Part shown: positions 15,061-22,929 of the stretch, one piece after another
How the letters are laid out: every line of letters starts with the position of its first letter
How positions within the stretch are numbered: position 1 is the stretch's first letter
Assembly: GCF_028548455.1 (NCBI RefSeq)
Contig: NZ_JAQQLF010000031.1
Span: 1 to 44,023 of the forward strand
Origin: Vogesella aquatica
GTDB taxonomy: Bacteria; Pseudomonadota; Gammaproteobacteria; Burkholderiales; Chromobacteriaceae
DNA length: 44,023 nucleotides
Direction of reading: 5' to 3'
Program-made: the position numbers and the translations under genes
The notes under the pieces: generated by a model
Told to the model about the DNA's origin: nothing
Database searches by the model: none
Seen by the model: only the letters and a program-made list of their open reading frames with translations

Positions 15061-16644
15061 TTATTTCACCACGGTCTTGCCAAAATCCACGCGGCCGAAC
15101 GGGCTGACGTTGTAGCCGCTGACGTTGGCGCTGGTGAGCGCTGCAGCGGTGGGATGGGCCAGCGGCACCCACAGTGCCTGCTCCTTGATGATCTGCTGGG
15201 CGCGGGCATAGTTGGCCGCACGCAGTTTCGGGCTGGCGTCGCGACGGGCGTCGGTAATCAGCTTGTCCAGCGTGGGGTCGCAGAAGCGGGCGAAGTTGGT
15301 GCCGCTCTGTACCGCCGCGCAGCTGAATTGCGGGGTGAGGAAGTTGTCGGCGTCGCCGTTGTCGCCGGCCCAGCCCATGAACAGCACGTCGTGCTCGCCG
15401 GCCTTGGCGCGCTTGATCAGTTCGCCCCATTCGATGACCTTGATCTCGGCCTTGACGCCGATCTTGGCCAGGTCGGCCTGCAGTACTTCGGCGCCGGCTT
15501 TCGGGTTGGGGTTCAGCGTGCTGCCGGTGGGGCGAATCCAGATGGTGGTGTCAAAACCGTTGGGCAGGCCGGCGTCGGCCAGTAGCTTCTTGGCGCGGGC
15601 CAGGTCGAGGTTGTAGTCCTTGATGGCCTTGTTGTAGCCAAAGGTGGACGGCGGGAACGGGTTGACGGCTGCGGTGGCGCTGCCGGCAAACACCACTTTC
15701 AGGTAGTTGGCCTTGTCGAAGGCCAGGTTCACCGCCTGGCGCACGCGTTTGTCGTCAAACGGCTTGTGCTGGCTGTTCAGCGCGATGAAGGCGGTGGAGA
15801 ACATCGGCACGGTCAGTACCTTGATGCGGGCGTCGCCAGCGGCATCGCTGATGTCCTGCGGCTTGGGGCTCAGCGCGATATTGCATTCGCCGGCTTTTAC
15901 CTTTTGCGCGCGTACCGCGCTATCCGGCGTGATGGCGTAGATCAGGCGCTCGGCAGCGGGCTTGCCGCCAAAGTAGGCCGGGTTGGCCGCGTAGCGCACC
16001 GCGCTGTCTTTGGCCGAGCTCTGGAATACGAACGGGCCGGTGCCTACCGGCTGCGCGTTCAGCTGCTCGAAGTTGCCGGCCTTGGCCAGCTGGTCGGCGT
16101 ACTCGGCCGAGTAGATGCTGGCAAAGCCCATGGTCAACAGCGGGACCAGCGTGGCGTCGGGCTGGTTCAGGTCAAAGCGCACGGTGCGGGCATCGACTTT
16201 CACTACCGCCTTGATCAGCTTGTCCAGCTGGAACGACTTGGCGTGCGGGTAGCCGTTGGGCGCGCTTTTGTACCACGGGTGGGCAGGGTCGGTCATGCGC
16301 TGGAAGCTGAACACCACGTCGTCGGCATTCAGCGGCCGGCTGGGGCTGAACCAGGCGGTTTTGTGGAAGGCTACCTTGTCACGCAGGGTAAAGGTCACCG
16401 ACAGGCCATCCGGCGCCACTTTCCAGGCGCTGGCCAGGCTGGGCACTACCTTGCCCTGGTGGGCGTCGTAATCGACCAGGCGGTTGAACAGCACATCGGC
16501 GCTGGCGTTGGTGGTGGTCAGCGAGTTGTAGCGCACCACGTCAAAGCCTTCCGGGCTGGCTTCGGTGCAGACGGTCAGCGGTTTGGCCAGCGCGGGTAGC
16601 GACAGGGCCAGCAGGGCGGCAAGGGCGGTAAGGCGTGCGGTCAT
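15061..16644 (-). CDS. periplasmic peptide-binding protein, DppA/family 5
   Basis: A 527-residue extracellular solute-binding protein of family 5 (DppA/OppA). It has a signal peptide (MTARLTALAALLALSLPALA). Mature blocks typical of dipeptide/heme-binding DppA include LTVCTEASPEGFDVVRYNS, FHKTAWFSPSRPLNADDVVFSFQRM, QPVGTGPFVF and FMGWAGDNGDADNFLTP. The ATG at 16642-16644 follows AAGGACA in the leftward direction. No permease or ATPase genes adjoin it, so it is an orphan receptor that must use a transporter encoded elsewhere. It is convergent with ggt, across the terminator at 15005-15036; ggt products (Cys-Gly, glutamate) could be its ligands, which is speculation. Confidence 0.9.
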   Translation of the reverse strand: MTARLTALAALLALSLPALAKPLTVCTEASPEGFDVVRYNSLTTTNASADVLFNRLVDYDAHQGKVVPSLASAWKVAPDGLSVTFTLRDKVAFHKTAWFSPSRPLNADDVVFSFQRMTDPAHPWYKSAPNGYPHAKSFQLDKLIKAVVKVDARTVRFDLNQPDATLVPLLTMGFASIYSAEYADQLAKAGNFEQLNAQPVGTGPFVFQSSAKDSAVRYAANPAYFGGKPAAERLIYAITPDSAVRAQKVKAGECNIALSPKPQDISDAAGDARIKVLTVPMFSTAFIALNSQHKPFDDKRVRQAVNLAFDKANYLKVVFAGSATAAVNPFPPSTFGYNKAIKDYNLDLARAKKLLADAGLPNGFDTTIWIRPTGSTLNPNPKAGAEVLQADLAKIGVKAEIKVIEWGELIKRAKAGEHDVLFMGWAGDNGDADNFLTPQFSCAAVQSGTNFARFCDPTLDKLITDARRDASPKLRAANYARAQQIIKEQALWVPLAHPTAAALTSANVSGYNVSPFGRVDFGKTVVK

Positions 16645-16822
16645 GGCGTGTCCTTCAGGTCTGCGGCGGTGCAACAGTGCCCGCCGGGCAATAATGGGCC
16701 ACAGCATACCGCCAGCATGTGCCATCGTGCCAAGCATTATTTGCGATAAGCATTTTCCGTATTGATGCAAGCTGTCGCAGGTGGGCCACGCGCGGGGCGG
16801 CGGCCAACCCTGGGTCGAATGG

Positions 16823-17923
16823 CTAGCCGTAGCGTTGCAGCAATGGTGTGGCGGTGCGCTGCAGCAGGCTGGCCAGCGTGGAGAGCGCCAGGCGGTGGCG
16901 GCCGTGCAGGTGGTGGGCAAACACAGCGGTGTATTCCAGATGGGGCACGCCGCCACGGTGGCGTTTGAATTCACCGGCACCGCTGCTGTAGTGCAGCGCC
17001 AATTGGCGTTCGCGCGCCTTGGCCAGTAGCAGGGCCATCAGCTGGCGATACAGGCCCAGCTCGGCCGGCAGGCTGGTGTCGTAGCCCAGCAGCGGGGTAG
17101 TAAGCCAGCCGTAGCGCTGGTACAGGCCGATGCAGCCGACGATCTGGCCATCCAGCGCCAGCGCGTGCAGCGCCAGAAAGCGCTGCTGCAGGCACAGGCG
17201 GAAAAACGCCGGGGTGAAGTCCGGGTTCAGCGCCGAGTGCTTGTCGATAAACAGCTGGCGGAAGCAGCGTTGCAGCGCCGGGATGTCGGCTTCGCCAAGC
17301 TGATCCGGGCCCAGCAGGGTGAGCGGGCTGGCCTGCAGCAGTTTCTGGTCGCGTTTGACATTGGGGCTGCGCCATACCGCAGGGTCGGCTGGCTGGCACA
17401 GGTAGACCTGGCGGGCGGGCAGCAGCAGCCAGCCCTGCGCTTGCAGCATGGCGGGCAGGCCGGGGTTGGCCGCATCGCATACATTGCGCAGCAGCAGCGG
17501 GGCGTCCGGCTGGCGCGCCAGCAGGGTGTCGGTGAGCAGGGTCAGCTCGTCTTCGCTCCATTGCGGGTGCAGGTTGGTGGACAGCAGCCAGTTATTGATG
17601 TGCCAGGCGCTGTCCAGCCGGGCGGCGCTGATGAGCCCGGCCAGTGGCCCGCTGGCCGCGGCGGCCAGCAGGCGGGTGGTGCGCCCGTGGCGGGCGGCTT
17701 CGGCCTGCGGGTAGTGCAGCCAGGCAGCGCGCGGGCTGGCAACGTAGCTGTCGCCACTGGCCTGGCGGGTGAGCCGGGTGACCGGTATCGCGGGCGTGCC
17801 GGCGTCGCTGCAACAAACCTGGGTAGGGGCGTTGGCCACCCAGTGCTGGCCACCCAGCTGGCGTGCCTGGCTTAGCCAGTGGGCGTGGCCATCCAGCAGT
17901 AGCGGGTTTTCCAGGCGGCTCAT
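16823..17923 (-). CDS. GNAT/FemAB-like acyltransferase paired with BtaA
   Basis: A 366-residue protein that looks like a GNAT-fold (Acetyltransf_6/FemAB-like) transferase in its C-terminal half. FLALHALALDGQIVGCIGLYQRYGWLTTP resembles the core acyl-CoA-binding strands, and residues 317-366 (GEFKRHRGG, EYTAVFAHHL) are a conserved end block. The N-terminal 150 residues are unlike the core and unrecognised. It starts within the stop codon region of btaA (17920-17923 overlap), so the two are co-translated. The normal second enzyme in betaine-lipid synthesis is the N-methyltransferase BtaB. This protein lacks SAM-binding glycine motifs and cannot be that enzyme. It may instead acylate the homoserine head group, which is inference. 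Confidence 0.6.
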   Translation of the reverse strand: MSRLENPLLLDGHAHWLSQARQLGGQHWVANAPTQVCCSDAGTPAIPVTRLTRQASGDSYVASPRAAWLHYPQAEAARHGRTTRLLAAAASGPLAGLISAARLDSAWHINNWLLSTNLHPQWSEDELTLLTDTLLARQPDAPLLLRNVCDAANPGLPAMLQAQGWLLLPARQVYLCQPADPAVWRSPNVKRDQKLLQASPLTLLGPDQLGEADIPALQRCFRQLFIDKHSALNPDFTPAFFRLCLQQRFLALHALALDGQIVGCIGLYQRYGWLTTPLLGYDTSLPAELGLYRQLMALLLAKARERQLALHYSSGAGEFKRHRGGVPHLEYTAVFAHHLHGRHRLALSTLASLLQRTATPLLQRYG

Positions 17924-19137
17924 GTGCGCTTGGTGTACACGTGCACGCCACCGTAGATGGCGGCGCGGTCGCGCAGGTGCAGCTGGCGGTTATACGCCGG
18001 GTCGGTTTCCCAGCAGGCCAGCAGCTGCGGTGCCAGGCGGCGCTCCAGTGGCGAGCTGCTGCCGCCGGTGCGGAACACTACGCGGGCGCCGGGGGCGGCG
18101 GTGCGGGTAACCTGGCGCCACAGGGCATTGAGCTGGGTGTCGTCCATCCAGTCTTGCGCGTCCAGGAAAACATAGGCGTCCAGGCTTTGCGGGGCGCGCT
18201 CGTCCAGAAAGTCGGTCAGCGCGTGGTGGTGCAGCTGCAGCTTGCCCAGCTGCTGGCGGATGGTGTGGTAATGCGCTTGCTGCAGGTAGAGCGGCAGGCT
18301 GCGCTGGTTGTCGGTGTCGTAGCGGCGGGCAAACGCTTGCTGGGCGTAGGGGTTTTCGGCGAGCGGGAAGTCACAGGCCAAGCGGCGCATGCGGCTTTCA
18401 AACAGCGCAGGCAGGTTGCCGCCGGCATCGGCACGCAGCTCGGCAAACTGTGCAGGCGGGATGCCCATGCTGTACAGCAGGCTTTCGCGGTGGCACAGAA
18501 AACGCAGCAGCGGGTGGCGGAAAACCGGTGCCAGGTGGCGTTCGAACAGCGCTTCTTGTTCTTCCAGGCTGGTGGCTTTGGCCAACTGGCCCAGGTTGCC
18601 GCCCATCAGCCTGGCCAGTACGTGACCCAGGCCGATGAAGCGCCCCAGCAGGCCGTGGCGGTAGGCGTGACGGGTAAACAGCGCATAGCGCGGCGTGCCC
18701 CAGATATTGTTGTGTTCCCAGTACTGGCGGGCGCTTACCGGCAGCGCGGCGGCAATGTAGCGGCGGTAGCGCTGGGCGTTCTGGCGCTGGCTGGCATCGC
18801 CCAGAAAGTCCAGCAGGGTGCTGTAATCCGGCAGCTCGGCAAAGGCGGCTTTCTTTAGTGCCAGCATGGCCAGGTGGGTGTCGTTCAGGTCTACCGCGTG
18901 TACCTCGGCCGGCTGGCGGCTCAGGTAGGCCAGGGCGTTGCAGCCGCCGGACGAGATAGTGAGCAGGCGCATGCCAGGGCGCAGCTGCAGCGCTTCGATG
19001 TCTACTTCCGGGTCCTCCCAGATTTGCGCGTACACCAGGCGGCTGAACCAGCTGGCAAACAGTCGGTCGCCAATGGCTTTTAGGCCGGTGGTGGTGGAGT
19101 TGCTCACTGCCTGGCTAACTAGCTTGTGCGTGCTCAT
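17920..19137 (-). CDS. btaA: BtaA: S-adenosylmethionine:diacylglycerol 3-amino-3-carboxypropyltransferase
   Basis: A 405-residue DUF3419/BtaA-family enzyme, which transfers the aminocarboxypropyl group of SAM to diacylglycerol to give diacylglyceryl-homoserine, the first step of betaine-lipid synthesis. Diagnostic stretches are FSRLVYAQIWEDPEVDIEAL (31-50), the SAM-binding LLTISSGGCNALAYL (58-72) with VDLN (82-85), and YDTDNQRSLPLYLQQAHY. It probably acts at the inner membrane. GGGAGG precedes the ATG. A Pho box lies 43 bases upstream (19180-19197), matching the known phosphate-starvation induction of btaA in rhizobia. It is divergent from the zinc-limitation operon. The expected partner BtaB is replaced by a GNAT-like protein. 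Confidence 0.85.
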   Translation of the reverse strand: MSTHKLVSQAVSNSTTTGLKAIGDRLFASWFSRLVYAQIWEDPEVDIEALQLRPGMRLLTISSGGCNALAYLSRQPAEVHAVDLNDTHLAMLALKKAAFAELPDYSTLLDFLGDASQRQNAQRYRRYIAAALPVSARQYWEHNNIWGTPRYALFTRHAYRHGLLGRFIGLGHVLARLMGGNLGQLAKATSLEEQEALFERHLAPVFRHPLLRFLCHRESLLYSMGIPPAQFAELRADAGGNLPALFESRMRRLACDFPLAENPYAQQAFARRYDTDNQRSLPLYLQQAHYHTIRQQLGKLQLHHHALTDFLDERAPQSLDAYVFLDAQDWMDDTQLNALWRQVTRTAAPGARVVFRTGGSSSPLERRLAPQLLACWETDPAYNRQLHLRDRAAIYGGVHVYTKRT

Positions 19138-19179
19138 ACGGCCTCCCGATGATGTTTCATCGAATAGTGCGGGTCTGGC

Positions 19180-19197
19180 ATGGCAACTTGATGACAG
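19180..19197 (-). promoter_or_regulatory. Pho box in front of btaA
   Basis: Read leftwards the sequence is CTGTCATCAAGTTGCCAT, two 7-base direct-repeat halves (CTGTCAT, TTGCCAT) with a 4-base spacer. It is close to the PhoB consensus CTGTCATAAAGTTGTCAC. Eleven bases downstream is ACTATT, a plausible -10, the usual geometry for PhoB-activated promoters that lack a -35 element. It implies induction of btaA and its partner by phosphate limitation. Confidence 0.65.
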
Positions 19198-19226
19198 ACT
19201 GGTTGCGTAGCGATGACGCAGGGGGC

Positions 19227-19272
19227 TTGACAGGCGTGTTACAACATAACATGTTTACTGTTACGTTATAAC
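19227..19272 (+). promoter_or_regulatory. promoter with two Zur-like boxes for the zinc-limitation operon
   Basis: A -35-like TTGACA (19227-19232) is followed by two AT-rich inverted repeats: TGTTA-N5-TAACA (19237-19251) and GTTA-N5-TAAC (19260-19272). Their centres are 22 bp apart, about two helical turns. Both resemble the proteobacterial Zur consensus (GTTATA/TATAAC halves). They overlap the probable -10 and the leader, so binding would block transcription while zinc is sufficient. Confidence 0.65.
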
Positions 19273-19285
19273 GCTGGAGAAAGCC

Positions 19286-20521
19286 ATGTCTGCCAAACAA
19301 GATCCCCGCCTGCCCGTTACCGTGTTGTCCGGTTTTCTGGGCGCCGGCAAAACCACCTTGCTGAACCATATCCTGAATAACCGCGAGGGCCGCCGCGTGG
19401 CGGTGATCGTGAACGATATGTCCGAGGTGAATATCGACGCCCAGCTGGTACGCGAAGGGGGTGCCGCGCTAAGCCGCGCCGAAGAGAAGCTGGTGGAGAT
19501 GAGCAATGGCTGCATCTGCTGCACGCTGCGCGAAGACTTGCTGGTAGAAATACGGCAGTTGGCCGCAGCCGGGCGCTTTGATTACCTGCTGATCGAGTCC
19601 ACCGGCATCGCCGAGCCGCTGCCGGTGGCGGAAACCTTCACCTTCCGCGACGACGACGGCCACAGCCTGTCCGATATCGCGCGGCTGGACACCATGGTCA
19701 CCGTGGTGGATGGCTTCAATTTCCTGCGCGACTACGGCTCGCAAGACTTTCTGCACCAGCGCGGCGAGGCGGCCGGCGACGAAGACGAGCGCACGGTGGT
19801 GGATCTGCTGGTCGAGCAGGTGGAGTTCTGCGACGTGATTGTGCTGAACAAGACCGACCTGATGTCGGCCGACGACATCCTGCGGCTGGAAGCCATCCTG
19901 GCCACGCTCAACCCGCGCGCGCGCATTGTCAAAAGCCACTTTGGCCGCGTGCCGCTGGCTAGCGTGCTGGACACCGGCCTGTTCGATTTCGATGCCGCCG
20001 CCGACGCACCGGGCTGGCTGCAGGAACTGCGCGGCGAGCACGTACCGGAAACCGAAGAGTACGGCATTACCAGCTTTGTCTACCGCGCGCGCCAGCCTTT
20101 CCACCCGCAGCGCTTTTACCAGTGGGTACAGCAGGAATGGCCGGGCGTGGTGCGTTCCAAGGGCTATTTCTGGCTGGCTACCCGGCCGATGCTGGTGGGC
20201 AGCTGGTCGCAGGCTGGTGCCATGTCGTGCCACGGCCTGGGTGGCTTGTGGTGGGACGCGGTTGACCGCGCAGACTGGCCGCAGGACGACGAAAGCCGCG
20301 CCATCATCACCAGCCGCTGGGCCGAGCCCTGGGGCGACCGCCAGCAAGAGCTGGTGATCATCGGCATGGGCATGGACCAAGCCGCGTTGACAGCGGCGTT
20401 TGATGCCTGCCTGCTCACCGAGGCCGAGTTGGCTGCCGGCCCGGCCGCCTGGGCCAGCTTGCCGGACCCGTTCCCGCAGTGGGGCGAGCTGGCCGAAGAG
20501 GGCGAGGTGTTGCCGGCATGA
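19286..20521 (+). CDS. zigA: COG0523 (CobW/ZigA-type) zinc metallochaperone GTPase
   Basis: A 411-residue G3E-family GTPase. Walker A is GFLGAGKTT (16-24), the family metal motif is CICC (76-79) in [11 protein letters not shown], the NKTD guanine-specificity motif is in VIVLNKTDL, and a CobW C-terminal domain begins around [17 protein letters not shown]. This subgroup (ZigA/YjiA/YciC-like) delivers zinc to client proteins under zinc starvation. Two Zur-like boxes precede it, and it is followed by a dihydroorotase paralogue and a DUF1826 protein, the typical company of zinc-responsive COG0523 genes. The start is supported by GGAGAAAG nine bases before the ATG. Confidence 0.88.
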   Translation: MSAKQDPRLPVTVLSGFLGAGKTTLLNHILNNREGRRVAVIVNDMSEVNIDAQLVREGGAALSRAEEKLVEMSNGCICCTLREDLLVEIRQLAAAGRFDYLLIESTGIAEPLPVAETFTFRDDDGHSLSDIARLDTMVTVVDGFNFLRDYGSQDFLHQRGEAAGDEDERTVVDLLVEQVEFCDVIVLNKTDLMSADDILRLEAILATLNPRARIVKSHFGRVPLASVLDTGLFDFDAAADAPGWLQELRGEHVPETEEYGITSFVYRARQPFHPQRFYQWVQQEWPGVVRSKGYFWLATRPMLVGSWSQAGAMSCHGLGGLWWDAVDRADWPQDDESRAIITSRWAEPWGDRQQELVIIGMGMDQAALTAAFDACLLTEAELAAGPAAWASLPDPFPQWGELAEEGEVLPA

Positions 20522-21858
20522 AGGGCGATATCCTGATCCGTAATGCGCGGCTGGTGAACGAAGGCCGCATCAGCGAGGGTGACCTGCTGGTGCGCGGCGG
20601 GCGCATCGCGCGTATTGCGGCCAGCATCGACGCCGCAGCCCGGCACGAGATCGACGCGGCAGGCGGCTGGCTGCTGCCAGGCATGATCGACGACCAGGTG
20701 CATTTTCGCGAGCCAGGGCTCACGCACAAAGGCTGCATCGCCACCGAGTCGCGCGCGGCGCTGGCGGGCGGCATTACCAGCTTCATGGACATGCCGAACA
20801 CCACGCCCAGCACCACCACGCTGGACGCGCTGGCGCACAAGGAATGGTTGGCCGCACAGCACAGCGCGGCCAACTACGGCTTTCATTTTGGTGCCGCCAG
20901 CGACAACCTGGACCTGGTGGCCGCGCTGCCTCCTGGTCGCGTGGCGGGGGTCAAGGTGTTCATGGGTGCCAGTACCGGCAATATGCTGCTGGACGAGCCG
21001 GTGTTGCTGGAACGCCTGTTCGCCAGCGTGCCCACCGTATTGCTGGCGCATTGCGAACACACCCCCACGGTTGAGGCCGACAGTGCGCGCCTGCGGGCGC
21101 AATACGGCGACGCGGCCACCGCGGCGCTACACCCGCAGGTGCGCAGCGCCGAGGCCTGCTGGCGCAGCAGCAGCCTGGCGGTAAGCCTGGCGCGGCAGTT
21201 TGATACCCGCTTGCACGTGCTGCACCTTACCACCGCCCGCGAGCTGGCGCTGTTCGACGCCGGGCCACTGGCCGGCAAGCGCATCACCGCCGAAGCCTGT
21301 GTGCACCACCTGCTGTTTGACGACGCCGATTACGCCACGCTGGGCAACCGCCTGAAGTGCAACCCGTCGGTAAAAACCGCCGCCGACCGTGCCGCCTTGC
21401 TGCAGGGCTTGCAGGATGGCCGTCTGGACGTGATCGGCACCGACCACGCGCCGCACACCACCGAAGAAAAGGCCCGCCCGTACTGGCAGGCGCCCAGCGG
21501 GCTGCCGCTGGTGCAGCACGCGCTGCCCGCGCTGATGGGGCTGGTGGACGACGGCGTGCTGACGCTGCCGCAGCTGGTACAGAAAACCAGCCACAACGTG
21601 GCCGACTTGTTTGCCATCCGCGAGCGCGGCTATCTGTCCGAGGGCTATTGGGCCGACCTGGCCTTGCTGGCGCCGGGTGCCGGGCCGGTGCTGCCGGTGA
21701 TGTCGCGTTGCGGCTGGTCGCCGTTCGAGCAGCGCCCCTTGCGCTATCACGTGCGCGCCACCGTGGTATCCGGCCAGCTGGGCTGGTACCAGGGGCGTTT
21801 GCTGCCCGGTGTGCAGGGCAGGGCCTTGCAGTATCAGCGTAGCGGGGGCGGCCGATGA
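20518..21858 (+). CDS. dihydroorotase paralogue (PyrC2/PyrQ type) of the zinc-limitation operon
   Basis: A 446-residue class I dihydroorotase-like amidohydrolase. Blocks visible are [16 protein letters not shown] (57-72), [26 protein letters not shown] with the bridging lysine, [16 protein letters not shown] and IGTDHAPHT with the catalytic Asp. The first ligand of the metal HxH motif is Gln60 here (QVH for HVH). Paralogues of this kind in Zur-regulated operons (Pseudomonas pyrQ/PA5541, from memory) are thought to replace the zinc-dependent housekeeping enzyme when zinc is scarce. The ATG at 20518 overlaps the GTPase stop (ATGA). The housekeeping pyrC is not in the window. Confidence 0.82.
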   Translation: MKGDILIRNARLVNEGRISEGDLLVRGGRIARIAASIDAAARHEIDAAGGWLLPGMIDDQVHFREPGLTHKGCIATESRAALAGGITSFMDMPNTTPSTTTLDALAHKEWLAAQHSAANYGFHFGAASDNLDLVAALPPGRVAGVKVFMGASTGNMLLDEPVLLERLFASVPTVLLAHCEHTPTVEADSARLRAQYGDAATAALHPQVRSAEACWRSSSLAVSLARQFDTRLHVLHLTTARELALFDAGPLAGKRITAEACVHHLLFDDADYATLGNRLKCNPSVKTAADRAALLQGLQDGRLDVIGTDHAPHTTEEKARPYWQAPSGLPLVQHALPALMGLVDDGVLTLPQLVQKTSHNVADLFAIRERGYLSEGYWADLALLAPGAGPVLPVMSRCGWSPFEQRPLRYHVRATVVSGQLGWYQGRLLPGVQGRALQYQRSGGGR

Positions 21859-22490
21859 GCGATGTGGTGGTGTGTGACGATCTGGCCGGCCTGCCGGCCA
21901 TCTTGCAGCCGCAGGTACAGCTGCTGTATTGGCAGCGTGGCTTGTCACCGGCCATTGGCAGCTATCTGGCCGGGTTGGCCGCAGCCGGCCAGCTAGGCCT
22001 GGGCATGCGCGGCCAACTGCCGCCGGGCGGGCAGCCGCACCTGGCCAGCTGGCCGCCCGCTGCGGGGCGTGATGCGGCAGCCGGCGATCTGGCGCTGCTG
22101 GCCGACCTGTTTGGCACGCTGCTGGGCTGCCCGCAGGTGGGTTGGCGTATCGAGGTGCTGCAGCAGGCGATGTGTCCGCGCTTTCATGTCGACCGCACCG
22201 GCATGCGCCTGGTGTGCACCTGGCAGGGCGCCGGCACCGAGTGGCTGGCCGAGGCCGACGCCGACCGCCACTATCTGGGCACCGCCAGCGGCGGGCTGCC
22301 CGATGCCGACAGCGGCCTGATGCGCGGTGGCAGGGTTGGCCGCAGCGCGGCAGGGGACGTGTTGTTGCTAAAGGGCAGCCTGTGGCAGGGCAACGCGGGG
22401 CGCGGGGCGATTCACCGCTCGCCAGCGGTGGCCTGTGGCTTGCCGCGCGTGATGCTGGCACTGGATGCCTTGTGGGGTGAGGTGAATTGA
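21855..22490 (+). CDS. DUF1826 domain-containing protein
   Basis: A 211-residue protein of the DUF1826 family, co-translated with the preceding gene (ATGA overlap, 21855-21858). Recognisable conserved parts are CPRFHVDRTGMRLVCTWQGAGTEWL (about 113-137) and AIHRSPA near the end. The H-x-D ... H spacing resembles metal-binding triads of 2-oxoglutarate/Fe(II) oxygenase folds, but this is only a pattern. DUF1826 genes commonly sit beside COG0523 GTPases under Zur control. Its biochemical role is unknown; a zinc-sparing or metal-handling function is inferred from the operon. Two copies of the dispersed motif lie inside it (21974, 22335). Confidence 0.75.
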   Translation: MSDVVVCDDLAGLPAILQPQVQLLYWQRGLSPAIGSYLAGLAAAGQLGLGMRGQLPPGGQPHLASWPPAAGRDAAAGDLALLADLFGTLLGCPQVGWRIEVLQQAMCPRFHVDRTGMRLVCTWQGAGTEWLAEADADRHYLGTASGGLPDADSGLMRGGRVGRSAAGDVLLLKGSLWQGNAGRGAIHRSPAVACGLPRVMLALDALWGEVN

Positions 22491-22546
22491 TAACGGGGGT
22501 GATTGCATTTGCCTATGGCATATCGCTACAGATGGTTACCTAATGC

Positions 22547-22560
22547 TTGATCTGGATCAG
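22547..22560. promoter_or_regulatory. FNR-type site upstream of feo
   Basis: TTGAT-CTGG-ATCAG matches the FNR/Anr consensus TTGAT-N4-ATCAA in 9 of 10 fixed positions. It lies 99 bases before the feoA start, which would suit class II activation from a start near 22595. Anaerobic activation of feo by FNR is known in E. coli. Confidence 0.65.
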
Positions 22561-22596
22561 CCCTGGTGGGTGTACATGGGCAAAGCTTATTGCTAC

Positions 22597-22615
22597 GATA
22601 AAAAGAATTAATCTC
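22597..22615. promoter_or_regulatory. candidate Fur box upstream of feo
   Basis: GATAAAAAGAATTAATCTC matches the 19-base Fur consensus (GATAATGATAATCATTATC) at 13 positions. It is in the leader region between the FNR-like site and feoA, where Fur repression would be expected. Confidence 0.5.
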
Positions 22616-22652
22616 ATTTGATGTTCTTCGCATCGATAGCAAGGAGCGCGTT

Positions 22653-22922
22653 TTGTCCCACACTGCCACCCCGCTGCACCTGCTGCCCAAGGGCGCCCGT
22701 GCCACCATTGTCGATATTGCCAGCCATAGCCATTTCGGCGAGCTGGACGCGCAGGTGACGCTGCGCCTGAAAGAGCTGGGTTTCCTGCCCGGCGCCGTGC
22801 TGCAGGTCATCGGTTTTGGCCTGTTCGGCGCCGACCCCGTGGCCGTGCGCATTAACGGCACCAAGTTCGGCCTGCGCCGCAGCGAAGCGGCCAAGATCAT
22901 TACCACTGTTCACCCTGCCTGA
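22653..22922 (+). CDS. feoA: FeoA, ferrous iron transport accessory protein
   Basis: An 89-residue cytosolic SH3-like FeoA protein that partners FeoB in Fe(II) uptake. Characteristic are LKELGFLPGAVLQVIGFGLFGADPVAVRINGTKFGLRRSEAAKI. The start codon is TTG (22653), supported by AAGGAG six bases upstream (22641-22646); no in-frame ATG fits. It is the first gene of the feo operon, and feoB starts 7 bases after its stop. Confidence 0.92.
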   Translation: MSHTATPLHLLPKGARATIVDIASHSHFGELDAQVTLRLKELGFLPGAVLQVIGFGLFGADPVAVRINGTKFGLRRSEAAKIITTVHPA

Positions 22923-22929
22923 TCCCGTC

